This document shows positions 26,786 through 35,599 of a DNA stretch of 59,548 bases, in pieces. The stretch covers positions 1-59,548 of the forward strand of contig SCRI01000075.1 of NCBI GenBank assembly GCA_004298675.1, given 5' to 3'. The stretch comes from a bacterium. Lineage in GTDB: Bacteria; Vulcanimicrobiota; Vulcanimicrobiia; Vulcanimicrobiales; SCRA01. Numbering within the stretch: position 1 is the stretch's first letter; each line of letters starts with the position of its first letter. The notes under the pieces were generated by a model. It did not search any database, had not been told where the DNA came from, and saw only the letters and a program-made list of their open reading frames with translations. The translations under genes and the position numbers were made by a program.

Positions 26786-27574
26786 ATGGTCAAGATCGGA
26801 ATCACCTCGCAGGTCGCCCGCGGGGAGAGAATCGACGCCACGTTGCAGTCGTACATCGATAGCGTGGGCGCGGCAGGCGCCCAGCCCGTGCTCCTCGATT
26901 GGGAGCCGCAGCGTGCCGCCGAACTGCTGGCAGCGGTGGATGGCGTGGTGATGACCGGCGGTCCCGACCTCGCTCCCGCCTACTACGGTATCCAGCAGCC
27001 GCATCCGAGCGTCGAGCTAGGGCAAGCGGAGCGCGACGCCTTCGAACTGGAGTTGGCGCGCTTGGCCTTGGCCCGGGACGTGCCGGTGTTGGGGATCTGC
27101 CGCGGACTCCAAGTGATGAACGTGGCACTGGGCGGCACGCTGGTGCAGGACATCCATGCAGAGCTACCAACGGCTGCCGAGCATCAGCAGCAGTACCCGC
27201 AAGCTGGTGCCGCACCGCGGCCACGCGGAGAGCGTACGCATGGCGTGACGATCGCACCCGACTCCCTGCTGGCGCGTGCGTTGGGAAGCGCCACGCAGCG
27301 CGTGGACGTCAACTCCATGCACCACCAGGCCGTTGGCCGCGTGGCGCCGGAGCTGCTCGTGGTGGCGCGCGCCGTGGAGCGCGATCCGCGCGTGGAGATC
27401 GTGGAGGGGTTGGAGGCGCCTTCGGCGCGTCATCCGTTCTATCTCGCGGTGCAGTGGCATCCGGAAGAGTTGGCCAACCCGGCCGTCGGCGGCGATGCGG
27501 CCGCGCGCGATGCGCGCGGTCTCTTCGCGGCACTCGTGACGGCGGCGCAACGGCGGGGAGCGCTCCACATCTGA
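26786..27574 (+). CDS. Gamma-glutamyl-gamma-aminobutyrate hydrolase family protein (peptidase C26)
   Basis: This 262-residue class I glutamine-amidotransferase-like hydrolase is of the PuuD type. The nucleophile is C105 in GICRGLQ, and the His-Glu pair is H225 and E227 in VQWHPE. MTGGPDLAPAYYG (56-68) is the family N-terminal signature. Known members cleave gamma-glutamyl amides, for example in putrescine degradation. The window also contains a putrescine-type aminotransferase (45498), but far away. The following EIIC and PLP-enzyme genes overlap or lie close, so this is the first gene of a three-gene unit. Confidence 0.85.
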   Translation: MVKIGITSQVARGERIDATLQSYIDSVGAAGAQPVLLDWEPQRAAELLAAVDGVVMTGGPDLAPAYYGIQQPHPSVELGQAERDAFELELARLALARDVPVLGICRGLQVMNVALGGTLVQDIHAELPTAAEHQQQYPQAGAAPRPRGERTHGVTIAPDSLLARALGSATQRVDVNSMHHQAVGRVAPELLVVARAVERDPRVEIVEGLEAPSARHPFYLAVQWHPEELANPAVGGDAAARDARGLFAALVTAAQRRGALHI

Positions 27575-27597
27575 AGTATCTGGAACGCCTCTTCGCG

Positions 27598-28722
27598 GTG
27601 CTGCGCGCGGCCGGCGAGGAGCCCAACCTGGCCGCGGTCCGCACCAGCATACCCCTGGCCTTCATCGGTCTGGTCTCGCTGCTTCCGCTCTACCTCGCCA
27701 CACCGGGGGCGGCTTTTCGCACGCGCTTCTATGCCGCGTTTCCCGCCGGCTTCGGCGTGATGTCGTGGGCGCTCGTGGTGATTCTCTCCGCGACGCTTGC
27801 CAAGCGTCTGAAGACGCCGCGCTCGAGCGTGGTGCTGGTGGCGCTGCTGTGCTTCTGGCTAGCGCTGCCGCGTCCGCCGGCGGCGGGCCTGGTGGCGCAG
27901 TTGGCGCAGTTGGGCTCGAGCGGTCTCTTTCTCGCGATGCTGGTGGCGTTGGTGACGGCCAACGCACAGCGCTGGGGCACGCGCCTGGCCGGCACGATCG
28001 GTGCGGCCACCGCGCTGACGGCGGTCGTCGCTGCATCGGTGGGGCTCTTCGCGGCGCACCTCTCACTGGCGGTGGGCTTCACGCACCTGATGGCGCCGCT
28101 GGCTACATTGGGCGACAGTCTGCCGGCGGTGCTCTTCATCGTGATCGTGGAGACCGTGCTGTGGATGGCGGGCATCCACGGGCCCGCGCTGGTGGCGCCG
28201 GTGGTGACGCCGGTGTACCTGCACCTGGTTCAGGAGAACGGCAACGCGCTGGCGCATGGACTGCATCCGCCGCATATCGTCACCATCGCCTTCTTCGCCT
28301 TCGTCTTCCCCGGCGGTGCCGGCGCCACGCTGGCGTTGCCCTTCCAACTGCTGCGCGGCGGCATCTCGCGCGTGCGCCGGATCGCCGGGGCGGCGCTGCT
28401 GCCCTCGCTCGTGAACGCCAACGAGCCGCTGATGTTCGGGTTGCCGGTGATCGCCAACCCCGCGCTAGCCGTACCGTTCGTGGTCGCGCCGCTGGTGTTG
28501 ACCTGCGTCGCCTACGCCGCCACCGCGCTGCATCTCGTGGCGCCGACGGTGCTATGGCTGCCGTCGTCGATTCCAACCGTGATCTTCGCCTATTTCGCCA
28601 CCGGCGGCGATTGGCGCGCGGTGGTGCTGGCGGTGGTGAACGTGGCGCTGGCCGCACTCATCTATCTGCCGTTCGTCCGCGCTTACAAACGACACCTGGA
28701 GACTGCATGCAAGAGTTCGTAG
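27598..28722 (+). CDS. PTS EIIC-like membrane transporter (cellobiose/chitobiose family), orphan
   Basis: This roughly 374-residue integral membrane protein has about ten hydrophobic segments. Residues matching the sugar-binding H and E of ChbC-type EIIC are present: WMAGIHG (H194) and NANEPLMFGLP (E276). No EIIA, EIIB, EI or HPr gene is nearby, so it may take part in a PTS encoded elsewhere or act without phosphorylation. The start is uncertain: GTG 27598 is the first usual codon, but the frame extends to the preceding stop region, and GGGGAG (27555-27560) would suit a CTG at 27571. Its 3' end overlaps the next gene by 16 nt. Confidence 0.8.
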   Translation: MLRAAGEEPNLAAVRTSIPLAFIGLVSLLPLYLATPGAAFRTRFYAAFPAGFGVMSWALVVILSATLAKRLKTPRSSVVLVALLCFWLALPRPPAAGLVAQLAQLGSSGLFLAMLVALVTANAQRWGTRLAGTIGAATALTAVVAASVGLFAAHLSLAVGFTHLMAPLATLGDSLPAVLFIVIVETVLWMAGIHGPALVAPVVTPVYLHLVQENGNALAHGLHPPHIVTIAFFAFVFPGGAGATLALPFQLLRGGISRVRRIAGAALLPSLVNANEPLMFGLPVIANPALAVPFVVAPLVLTCVAYAATALHLVAPTVLWLPSSIPTVIFAYFATGGDWRAVVLAVVNVALAALIYLPFVRAYKRHLETACKSS

Positions 28723-29987
28723 CGGCGCTGCTGGAGACGGCGCCGCAGCCCTATCACCCGGCGCTCGTGCAGGCGGCGCGTGCCGCCGCGGCAGGCACCG
28801 CCGCAACGCCGGCGGCGGAACGCGCGCGCGACGCCGCCGTGCGGGCGCGCGTGCTGCGCGCGTTCGTCGCGGCCGATCTCACCGATGCCGACCTTGCCGG
28901 CACGACCGGCTACGGCTACGGCGATACCGCGCGCGATAGTTACGAGCGTCTGCTGGCGGAGCTGTTCGGCGCGCAGCGCGCGCTGGCGCGCCTTTCGCTC
29001 GTGAGCGGGACCCACGCCATCGTGGCCACGCTGGCGGCGCTGGTGGCACCGGGCGAGCGGCTGCTCTCCGCGACGGGGCGCCCCTACGACACGCTGCGTA
29101 ACGCCATCGCGCAGGACCAGGCCTCGCTGGTGCGGCGCGAGGGCGTGGAGTACGACGAAGTCGCGTTGCGCGCGGACGGGACGGTGGACCTGGAGGCGTT
29201 ACGCGCGGCGTTGGCGGAGCCCACGCGCGCGGTCTTCGTGCAGCGCTCACGCGGGTATGCGCCGCGCCCCTCGCTGGGCGTCGCGCAGTGCGGGCAGATC
29301 GTGGAGGCGGTGCGCGCGGTCTCGCCGCAGACGCTGGTGCTGGTGGACAACTGCTACGGTGAGTTCGTGGAAGAGCGCGAGCCCACGCACGTGGGCGCCG
29401 ACCTCTGCATGGGCTCGCTTATCAAGAACCCCGGCGGCGGGCTCGCCCCCACGGGCGGCTACGTGGCCGGGCGCGCCGATCTGGTCGAGCGCGTGGCCAC
29501 GCGCCTCTACGCGCCGGGGCTGGGCGATCGGCTGGGCCCGACGCTAGGGCTGGGGCGGCTCTTCTTCCAGGGGCTCTTTCAGGCGCCGCTGATCGTGCGC
29601 GAAGCGCTGCGCGGCCTGCGCTTTGCCGCCGCCCTCTTCGAGCAGCTGGGCTACGCCGTCGATCCCGCCCCCGCCGCGCCGCGCAGTGACATCATCCAGG
29701 GTATTCGCCTGCGTGACGCCGGCGAGTTGGTGGCGTTTGCGCGCGGGTTGCAGCGCGCGCTGCCGGTGAACGCGCGCTTCGCCCCCGAACCCGGCCCCGT
29801 GCCCGGCTACATCGATCGCGTGGTGATGGCGGGCGGATCGTTCGTGAGCGGGGCCACGCTCGAACTGTCGTGCGACGCGCCCGTGCGCCCGCCCTTCGAC
29901 GTCTACCTGCAGGGCGGCCTGATGGCCGAACACACCGCCATGGGGGCCATGGGCGCTGCCCAGGCCTTGCTCGAAAGGGGCGGCTGA
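28707..29987 (+). CDS. Methionine gamma-lyase family protein (aluminium-resistance type PLP enzyme)
   Basis: This 426-residue fold-type I PLP enzyme belongs to the family once named aluminium resistance protein. The cofactor lysine is K240 in GSLIKNPGGGLAPTGGY, the aspartate is in LVDNCYGEF (D214), and SGTHAI (100-105) is the phosphate loop. The length fits the family. Its reaction is not established for most members; carbon-sulfur or gamma elimination on methionine-like substrates is assumed from homology. The start codon lies within the end of the EIIC gene, indicating translational coupling. Confidence 0.85.
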   Translation: MQEFVAALLETAPQPYHPALVQAARAAAAGTAATPAAERARDAAVRARVLRAFVAADLTDADLAGTTGYGYGDTARDSYERLLAELFGAQRALARLSLVSGTHAIVATLAALVAPGERLLSATGRPYDTLRNAIAQDQASLVRREGVEYDEVALRADGTVDLEALRAALAEPTRAVFVQRSRGYAPRPSLGVAQCGQIVEAVRAVSPQTLVLVDNCYGEFVEEREPTHVGADLCMGSLIKNPGGGLAPTGGYVAGRADLVERVATRLYAPGLGDRLGPTLGLGRLFFQGLFQAPLIVREALRGLRFAAALFEQLGYAVDPAPAAPRSDIIQGIRLRDAGELVAFARGLQRALPVNARFAPEPGPVPGYIDRVVMAGGSFVSGATLELSCDAPVRPPFDVYLQGGLMAEHTAMGAMGAAQALLERGG

Positions 29988-30019
29988 ACGCCCGCCAAAC
30001 GTTTGCTTCACGGAGCATC

Positions 30020-30385
30020 ATGGATCGCCAACGTGAAGGACGCGCCTACTTCCGCGCCGCCGTCTCGATCCCGGCACGCTACGCCGTGGACGGGCGGACG
30101 GGCTATGCCGAGGGTTGGATCAACGATCTCAGCGGCGGCGGGGTCAAGCTCGTCACCGAGGAGGATCTGCCTGCCGGCGGCGTGGTCATGCTGCGCTTCA
30201 AGCTGCCCGAATCGAGCGAGCCGATCGACGCGCGTGGGCGCGTCGTGCTCTCCTATCGCGATTGCCCACGTGGCAGTTACGCGCTGGGCGTCACCTTCGT
30301 TGCAATCGATGCGCGGCAGCGCGAGCGCATCGTCCGCTACGTCCAAATGGTGCAGTTGCGCCGCCTCCAGGAGGGTATGCGGTAG
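30020..30385 (+). CDS. Single-domain PilZ protein
   Basis: This 121-residue protein is a bare PilZ domain. RAYFR near the N-terminus (R8 and R12) is the RxxxR motif and DLSGGGV (about 38-44) the second c-di-GMP motif. It would act as a small c-di-GMP-responsive adaptor. The start ATG has GGAG five bases upstream. It is followed after 23 nt by an FHA protein, placing two signalling modules in front of the coenzyme A genes. Confidence 0.85.
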   Translation: MDRQREGRAYFRAAVSIPARYAVDGRTGYAEGWINDLSGGGVKLVTEEDLPAGGVVMLRFKLPESSEPIDARGRVVLSYRDCPRGSYALGVTFVAIDARQRERIVRYVQMVQLRRLQEGMR

Positions 30386-30408
30386 CAACCGAACCCCTCC
30401 TCCCGTCC

Positions 30409-30708
30409 ATGTACCAGCTTGAAGTCTTGAACGGTCCCCTCGACGGCAAGACGTGGCCGTTCGAAAGCGAGATCACCATCGGGCGCGACGAGGCGCAGGC
30501 GCACGCGTGCATCAGCACGGACCGCTACGTCTCGCGGCGCCACGCGCGCCTGAACGTCGAGAGCGACGGCCTCGTGCTTACCGACCTGGGGAGCCGTAAC
30601 GGCATCCGCCTGGGCGGCAGCCCGGTTGAGCAGAGCACGCAACTCGCCCCCGGCCAGACCTTCGTCGTGGGGCGCACCGAACTGAGGGTTACCGAGCTGC
30701 CGTGCTGA
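30409..30708 (+). CDS. FHA domain protein
   Basis: This 99-residue forkhead-associated domain recognises phosphothreonine peptides. The conserved core is visible: IGRDE (24-28), SRRHARL (42-48), and GSRNGI (61-66). It has no other domain, so it should bring phosphorylated partners together; no Ser/Thr kinase is encoded in the window. The start of panC overlaps its 3' end, so it is co-translated with the pantothenate genes. The ribosome site CCTCC-rich region before the ATG is not convincing. Confidence 0.85.
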   Translation: MYQLEVLNGPLDGKTWPFESEITIGRDEAQAHACISTDRYVSRRHARLNVESDGLVLTDLGSRNGIRLGGSPVEQSTQLAPGQTFVVGRTELRVTELPC

Positions 30709-31595
30709 TCGTGCGCGCGCCCGGCGAGTGCCGGCGGGCGGTCGCGGAGTTGCCGGCGCCCGTCGGTTTCGTGCCGACGATGGGCGCGCTGCACGCGGGC
30801 CATCTGGCGGTCATCGACCGCGCGCGCGACGAGAATGCCGCCGTGGCCGTCTCGATCTTCGTCAATCCGTTGCAGTTCGGACCGCACGAGGATTACGAGC
30901 GCTATCCGCGCGTGTTCGACCGCGACTGCGAGCTGTTGCGCGAGCACGGCGTGCAGCTGCTGTACGCGCCCAGCGTCGAGACGATGTACCCTGAGGGCTT
31001 CAGCACCACCATCGACGTCGGGCGGCTGAGCGAGGAGCTGGAGGGTGCGCGCCGTCCGGGCCACTTTCGCGGCGTAGCGACGGTGGTGGCGAAGCTGCTG
31101 GGCGCCGTTGCTCCGCACCGCCTCTATCTGGGACAGAAAGACGCGCAGCAGACGGCGGTGCTGCGCCGCTTGGTGCACGATCTGGACATCGGCACCGAGG
31201 TCGTCATCGCGCGCACCGTGCGCGAGCACGACGGACTGGCGCTCTCCAGCCGCAACGTCTATCTCACGCCGGAGCAGCGCGCGGTGGCGCCGGCGCTCCA
31301 GCGGGCGCTGCGCGCGACGGCGTGGGCGATCGAAGAAGGCGAACGCGATCCGCGCGCGGCGGTGGAGTTGGGGCGCATGGAGCTGACCGCACCGTTCCGG
31401 GAGGACTACATCGCGGTGGTCGATCCCGCGACCTTCAGCGTGCAGGAAGAGCTGCGCCGCCCCGCCCTGGTGCTCGGCGCGGCGTACCTGGGCGTCACGC
31501 GTCTCATCGACAACGTCGCGGTGCCGGCCGAGGGCGGCGCCGATCCCATCGTCACGCCGCGGCGTTCGCAGCACGGGAGCCTGCGAGTCCCGTGA
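30702..31595 (+). CDS. panC: Pantothenate synthetase
   Basis: This 297-residue enzyme joins pantoate and beta-alanine with ATP to form pantothenate. PTMGALHAGH (25-34) contains the HxGH nucleotide motif (H31, H34), FVNPLQFGP and GQKDAQQ are further family motifs, and LSSRNVYL is the second signature near residue 185. The GTG start overlaps the FHA stop; the stop overlaps the GTG of coaBC (31592-31595). It is the first of three consecutive CoA genes. Confidence 0.96.
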   Translation: MLIVRAPGECRRAVAELPAPVGFVPTMGALHAGHLAVIDRARDENAAVAVSIFVNPLQFGPHEDYERYPRVFDRDCELLREHGVQLLYAPSVETMYPEGFSTTIDVGRLSEELEGARRPGHFRGVATVVAKLLGAVAPHRLYLGQKDAQQTAVLRRLVHDLDIGTEVVIARTVREHDGLALSSRNVYLTPEQRAVAPALQRALRATAWAIEEGERDPRAAVELGRMELTAPFREDYIAVVDPATFSVQEELRRPALVLGAAYLGVTRLIDNVAVPAEGGADPIVTPRRSQHGSLRVP

Positions 31596-32818
31596 GCATC
31601 CTGGCGGGGCGCACGCTGGTGGTGGGCGTCTGCGGCGGCATCGCGGCGTACAAAGTGGCCGGCATCGTCTCGACGTTGGCGCAACGCGGCGCCGACGTCC
31701 ACGTCGTCATGACGGAGGCCGCGCAGCGCTTCGTGACTCCGTTGACCTTTCACGCGCTCTCGGCCAATCGCGTGCACACCTCGCTCTGGGAGATGAGCCA
31801 GCGCGAGGATCACGTGCTGCACGTCAACCTCGCGCACCGTGCCGCGGCGCTGCTGATCGCACCGGCAACCGCGGACGCCATCGCCAAACTCGCGCACGGG
31901 TACGCCGAGGATCTGTTGGGCGCGGTGGCGCTGGCCGCGCGTTGCCCCGTGCTGTTGGCGCCGGCGATGAACTCTTCGATGTGGGAGCATCCCGCCACGC
32001 GCGCCAACGTGGCCACGCTGCGCGCGCGCGGCTGGCGAATCGTGGGGCCGGAGAGCGGCTTTCTCGCCGAACGGGAGCAGGGCGTGGGGCGCCTGGCGGC
32101 CGAGGAGCGGATCCTCGCCGCACTCGAGGAGGCGGTGGCGCGCACGCGCGAGCTGGAGGGGCAGCAGGTGCTCGTGACGGCGGGGGCCACGCGCGAGCCG
32201 CTCGATCCCGTGCGCTTCCTCTCCAACGCGTCGACGGGCGCGATGGGAATCGAAGTCGCGCGCGAGGCGCTGGCGCGCGGGGCCCAGGTCGATCTCGTCT
32301 TGGGACCCACCCATTTGGCGCCGCCGGGCGCCGCGCGCGTCCACCACGTCGTCAGCGCGCGCGAGATGCGCGAGCGCGCGCTCGCGCTGCGGGCGGGTGC
32401 GCACGTGGTGGTGGCCGCCGCCGCCGTCGCCGATTGGCGTCCGGCCGTGACGGCGCCGCAGAAGGTGAAGAAGAGCGAGCAGGAGCCCGTGCTGCGCTTG
32501 GAGCGCAATCCCGACATCCTCGCGGAGCTGGGAGCTGCCAAGGACGGGGTCTTCTTGGTAGGCTTCGCCGCCGAGACCGAGCGCGTGGAGGAGCACGCGC
32601 GCGAGAAGTTGGCGCGCAAGCATCTCGATCTCATCTGCGTGAACGACGTCTCGCGTCCCGGCATCGGTTTCGCCAGCGCCAACAACGAGATGCTGCTGCT
32701 CTGGGAGAACGGGCGCGAGGAATTGGCGCGCGCCGCCAAGCGCGAGATCGCCGCGCGCATCTGGGACCGCATCGCGGCGTTGCGCGCTGCGACGCGTCCG
32801 CGGGAAGGGGAAGCCTAA
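31592..32818 (+). CDS. coaBC: Bifunctional phosphopantothenoylcysteine decarboxylase / phosphopantothenate-cysteine ligase
   Basis: This 408-residue fusion has CoaC (FMN decarboxylase, residues 1-180) and CoaB (ligase, 185-408). CoaC shows H77 in LHVNLAH and APAMNSSMW (N127). The position of the catalytic cysteine (C158 of the Escherichia coli protein, usually SGxxACGxxGxGRM) reads SGFLAEREQGVGRL here, giving E160 instead of Cys. CoaB shows AAVADWRP and KVKKSE. The GTG start overlaps panC and its TAA overlaps the coaX ATG. Apart from the missing Cys the protein looks complete. Confidence 0.95.
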   Translation: MSILAGRTLVVGVCGGIAAYKVAGIVSTLAQRGADVHVVMTEAAQRFVTPLTFHALSANRVHTSLWEMSQREDHVLHVNLAHRAAALLIAPATADAIAKLAHGYAEDLLGAVALAARCPVLLAPAMNSSMWEHPATRANVATLRARGWRIVGPESGFLAEREQGVGRLAAEERILAALEEAVARTRELEGQQVLVTAGATREPLDPVRFLSNASTGAMGIEVAREALARGAQVDLVLGPTHLAPPGAARVHHVVSAREMRERALALRAGAHVVVAAAAVADWRPAVTAPQKVKKSEQEPVLRLERNPDILAELGAAKDGVFLVGFAAETERVEEHAREKLARKHLDLICVNDVSRPGIGFASANNEMLLLWENGREELARAAKREIAARIWDRIAALRAATRPREGEA

Positions 32819-33627
32819 TGCTGCTCGCCATCGACGTCGGCAACAGTGAGATGAAGCTGGGCGTCTTCGGCACGGAGAAGCGCGGTCAGGCCCAACTGAT
32901 CCGTGTCTGGCGTTTGACGACCGAACGCCGGCGCACGGCCGACGAGTACGGCGTCCAGTTCGTGAACCTCTTCGCCTTCGCCGGCTTGGATCCGCACGGC
33001 GTCACGGCGATTGCCGTCGCCAGCGTGGTGCCGGGCACGGAGCGCGCGCTGCGTTCCGCGTGTGAGGCCTACTTTGGCATCGAGCCCGCCTTCCTGCGCT
33101 CGGGCGAGCAGCAGTTGATCGCCGTGCGTACCGAGCGCCCGCGCGAAGTAGGCGCCGACATCATCGCGGGCGCCATTGGGGGCGTAGCCAAATATGGCGC
33201 GCCGTTGATCGTGGTGGGCTACGGCACCGCCACCACCTACGCCGCCGTCTCCGCGTCGGGCGAGTTCTTGGGCACAGCCATCGCGCCCGGCATCCAGATC
33301 GCCTTCGATGCGCTGGTGGGGCATACGGCGCAGCTGCCGCAAGTTTCGTTGGAGCTGATCAACTCGGTCATCGGCAAAAACACGCAAGAGGCGCTGCAGT
33401 CGGGCGTGATCTACGGCGTCATGGGGCAGACCGAGGGCATCGTGACGCGCATGCGCGCGGAGCTGGGCGCGCAGACCAAAGTCGTGGCCACCGGCGGCTT
33501 GGCGGACGTGGTGGCGCGTCACCAGGAGCTCTTCGACGCGATCGACGCCGTCGATCCGCACCTAAACCTCGAAGGTCTGCGTCTGTTCGCGCGCACGCTG
33601 GAGCACGCGAAAGCCGCCACGCCGTGA
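32818..33627 (+). CDS. coaX: Type III pantothenate kinase
   Basis: This 269-residue ASKHA-fold kinase phosphorylates pantothenate, the first committed CoA step, and is not feedback-inhibited by CoA in known members. DVGNSEMKLG (6-15) is the phosphate loop, APGIQIAFDALVGHTAQLP the second conserved block. Two canonical positions differ: GADR is GADI (D114 kept, I115) and the monovalent-cation aspartate of DFGTATT is glycine (GYGTATT, G134). It overlaps coaBC and the following kinase gene by a few bases. Confidence 0.92.
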   Translation: MLLAIDVGNSEMKLGVFGTEKRGQAQLIRVWRLTTERRRTADEYGVQFVNLFAFAGLDPHGVTAIAVASVVPGTERALRSACEAYFGIEPAFLRSGEQQLIAVRTERPREVGADIIAGAIGGVAKYGAPLIVVGYGTATTYAAVSASGEFLGTAIAPGIQIAFDALVGHTAQLPQVSLELINSVIGKNTQEALQSGVIYGVMGQTEGIVTRMRAELGAQTKVVATGGLADVVARHQELFDAIDAVDPHLNLEGLRLFARTLEHAKAATP

Positions 33628-34940
33628 GGCTGCGCCTGGGTATCGGGCAGCGCCTCACGATCTGGTGGGCGCTGCTCTTTGCCGTGGGCTTGACGATCTA
33701 CTCGCTGCTGGCCGCGGCTTGGGTGGAGCATGCGCACAAACGCGCGCTCTCCATGAGCCTGTTGTCGGAGGCGCGCGAGGCGGTCACGGTGGTCGATGCC
33801 ACGCGCGGCCGTTTCACGCGCGCGCTCGCACTCCAGGCGATCGCGGGTTATTCGGTCGTTCCCTACGTCGACCGCCGGCCGGGTGGCGCGCTGGGCACGC
33901 CGCCCTCGGCGCAGGCCCTCGCGCGCGCGGCGCAGCTGCCGGTGGGGCGCACGAGTTATCTGCGCGGCAATCCCGCCTACCTAGTGGGTGTGGCCGGCGC
34001 CGGCACGGTGCGCGTGGCGGTCTTCGCCGACGACGAAGCCTTGGAGGACGAAGAGGAGCGCGTGCGGGCCGCGATGCTGGCGTCGGGTCTGCCGATGCTG
34101 CTCTTCGCGGTTTTAACCGGCTGGCTGTTGGCGCGCGGCGCGCTAGCCCCCATCGCTCGCATCACGGCCACGGCGTCGGAGGTGGCGCGCTCGGGGCGTT
34201 TGAGCGCGCGGCTGCATTTGGACGGTGACGACGAGTTGGGGCGTTTGGCGCGTACCTTCGACGGGATGCTCGAACGTCTCGAGGCTTCGTTCGAGCGCGA
34301 GCGCGCGTTCATCGGTGAAGTCTCTCACGAGCTGCGCCAACCGTTGGCGGCGCTGGGCGCGGAAGCGGAGCTGACGCTGCTGCGCAAGCGCGATCCGCGC
34401 GAGTACGCGCGCGCCCTCGAAACGATCCACGAGCGCGCCGAACGGCTCTCGCGCACCATCGACGACCTCTTGCTACTGGCGCGCGCCGATGCCGGCGCGG
34501 CCGGGCGGACGATGCGCGGCGAAGTCAACGAGGCGGTGAGTGAGGCCTGCGCGGAGGTCCAGCGCCGCGGACCCGGTATTGCCGTGGAGCTGCACCTGCG
34601 CGAGGAGCCGCTGGAGGTGGCCGTGGCCACCTCGCTGCTGACGCGCATGGTGGCCAATCTGCTGACCAACGCACGCCGCGCGGCGCGCCAGATCGTGCGC
34701 GTGGACGTGGCGGAACGCGGTGGCTGCGCCGTGGTGTCCGTGGAGGACGACGGCCCCGGCGTGCCTCTGGCCGAGCGCGAGGCGATCTTCCGCCGCTTCT
34801 ACCGGCGCTCGGAGGACGGCACGGGGCTGGGCTTGCCGATCGCCGCGGCGGTGGCGCGCGCCGGTGGCGGCAGCATCGCGGTGGAGGAGCGCGGCGGTGG
34901 CGGAGCGCGCTTCGTCATCGTGCTGCCGATCGTGGCGTGA
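33624..34940 (+). CDS. Sensor histidine kinase
   Basis: This 438-residue membrane kinase has two transmembrane segments (about 10-32 and 150-171) around a 115-residue periplasmic region, then HAMP (172-222), HisKA with GEVSHELRQPL (H235) and an HATPase domain with NLLTNARRA, DDGPGV and GTGLGLPIA. The GTG start overlaps the coaX stop. The gene runs convergently into an OmpR-type regulator and the two coding ends overlap by 26 bp; that regulator is the likely partner although on the opposite strand. Confidence 0.93.
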   Translation: MRLRLGIGQRLTIWWALLFAVGLTIYSLLAAAWVEHAHKRALSMSLLSEAREAVTVVDATRGRFTRALALQAIAGYSVVPYVDRRPGGALGTPPSAQALARAAQLPVGRTSYLRGNPAYLVGVAGAGTVRVAVFADDEALEDEEERVRAAMLASGLPMLLFAVLTGWLLARGALAPIARITATASEVARSGRLSARLHLDGDDELGRLARTFDGMLERLEASFERERAFIGEVSHELRQPLAALGAEAELTLLRKRDPREYARALETIHERAERLSRTIDDLLLLARADAGAAGRTMRGEVNEAVSEACAEVQRRGPGIAVELHLREEPLEVAVATSLLTRMVANLLTNARRAARQIVRVDVAERGGCAVVSVEDDGPGVPLAEREAIFRRFYRRSEDGTGLGLPIAAAVARAGGGSIAVEERGGGGARFVIVLPIVA

Positions 34941-35592
34941 AGCGGTAACCGAAGCCGCGTAACGTCTCGATGGATTCGCCCTGCTCGCCCAACTTGCGGC
35001 GCAGGCGTCCGATGAAGACGTCGACGACGTTGGAGGCGCTCTCGAAGAGCGAGCCCCACACGTGTTCCTCGATGCGCTCGCGCGGCAGTGCGATGCCGGC
35101 GTTGCGCACCAGAAACTCCAGCAGCTCGTACTCGCGTGCCGTCAGCTCCAGTGGCTCACCGGCGGCGCTGGCGGTGCGTGCGCGCACGTCCACCACCAGG
35201 TCGCCCGCCGTGTAGCGGCTGCTGCGCTGCGAGCCGGCGCGGCGAATCACCGAGCGCAGGCGCGCCAACAGCTCGCGCACGTGGAAGGGTTTGACGATGT
35301 AGTCGTCGGCGCCGGCGTCGAGGCCTAGCACGCGGTCGTCGAGCTCGTCGCGCGCGGTCACCAAGAGCACGGGTGTGGTATCGCCGGACTCGCGCAGGCG
35401 CCGGCAAATCTCCAGCCCCGCCAACTGCGGCAGCATCCAGTCCAGCACGATGGCGTCGAAGCCACCGGCGGCGGCCAGCGCATCGCCTTGCGCGCCGTCT
35501 TCGGCCGTCTCCGCCTCGTAGCCGCTCTCGCGCAACGCGCGCGCGATCACACCGCGTAGCGGCGCATCGTCTTCGACGATCAGCACGCGCAT
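34915..35592 (-). CDS. OmpR/PhoB-family response regulator
   Basis: This 225-residue regulator has a receiver domain with D8 and D9, phospho-acceptor D51 in VLDWMLP and K101 in VKPF, and a C-terminal winged-helix domain (LTAREYELLEFLVRN, ETLRGFGYRF). ATG 35592 is preferred to 35622 because the receiver starts MRVLIVEDD. It follows the efflux adaptor gene by 7 nt, so it is the last gene of the RND efflux operon and probably regulates it in response to the facing kinase. Confidence 0.93.
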   Translation of the reverse strand: MRVLIVEDDAPLRGVIARALRESGYEAETAEDGAQGDALAAAGGFDAIVLDWMLPQLAGLEICRRLRESGDTTPVLLVTARDELDDRVLGLDAGADDYIVKPFHVRELLARLRSVIRRAGSQRSSRYTAGDLVVDVRARTASAAGEPLELTAREYELLEFLVRNAGIALPRERIEEHVWGSLFESASNVVDVFIGRLRRKLGEQGESIETLRGFGYRFTPRSAAR

Positions 35593-35599
35593 CGCCGCA

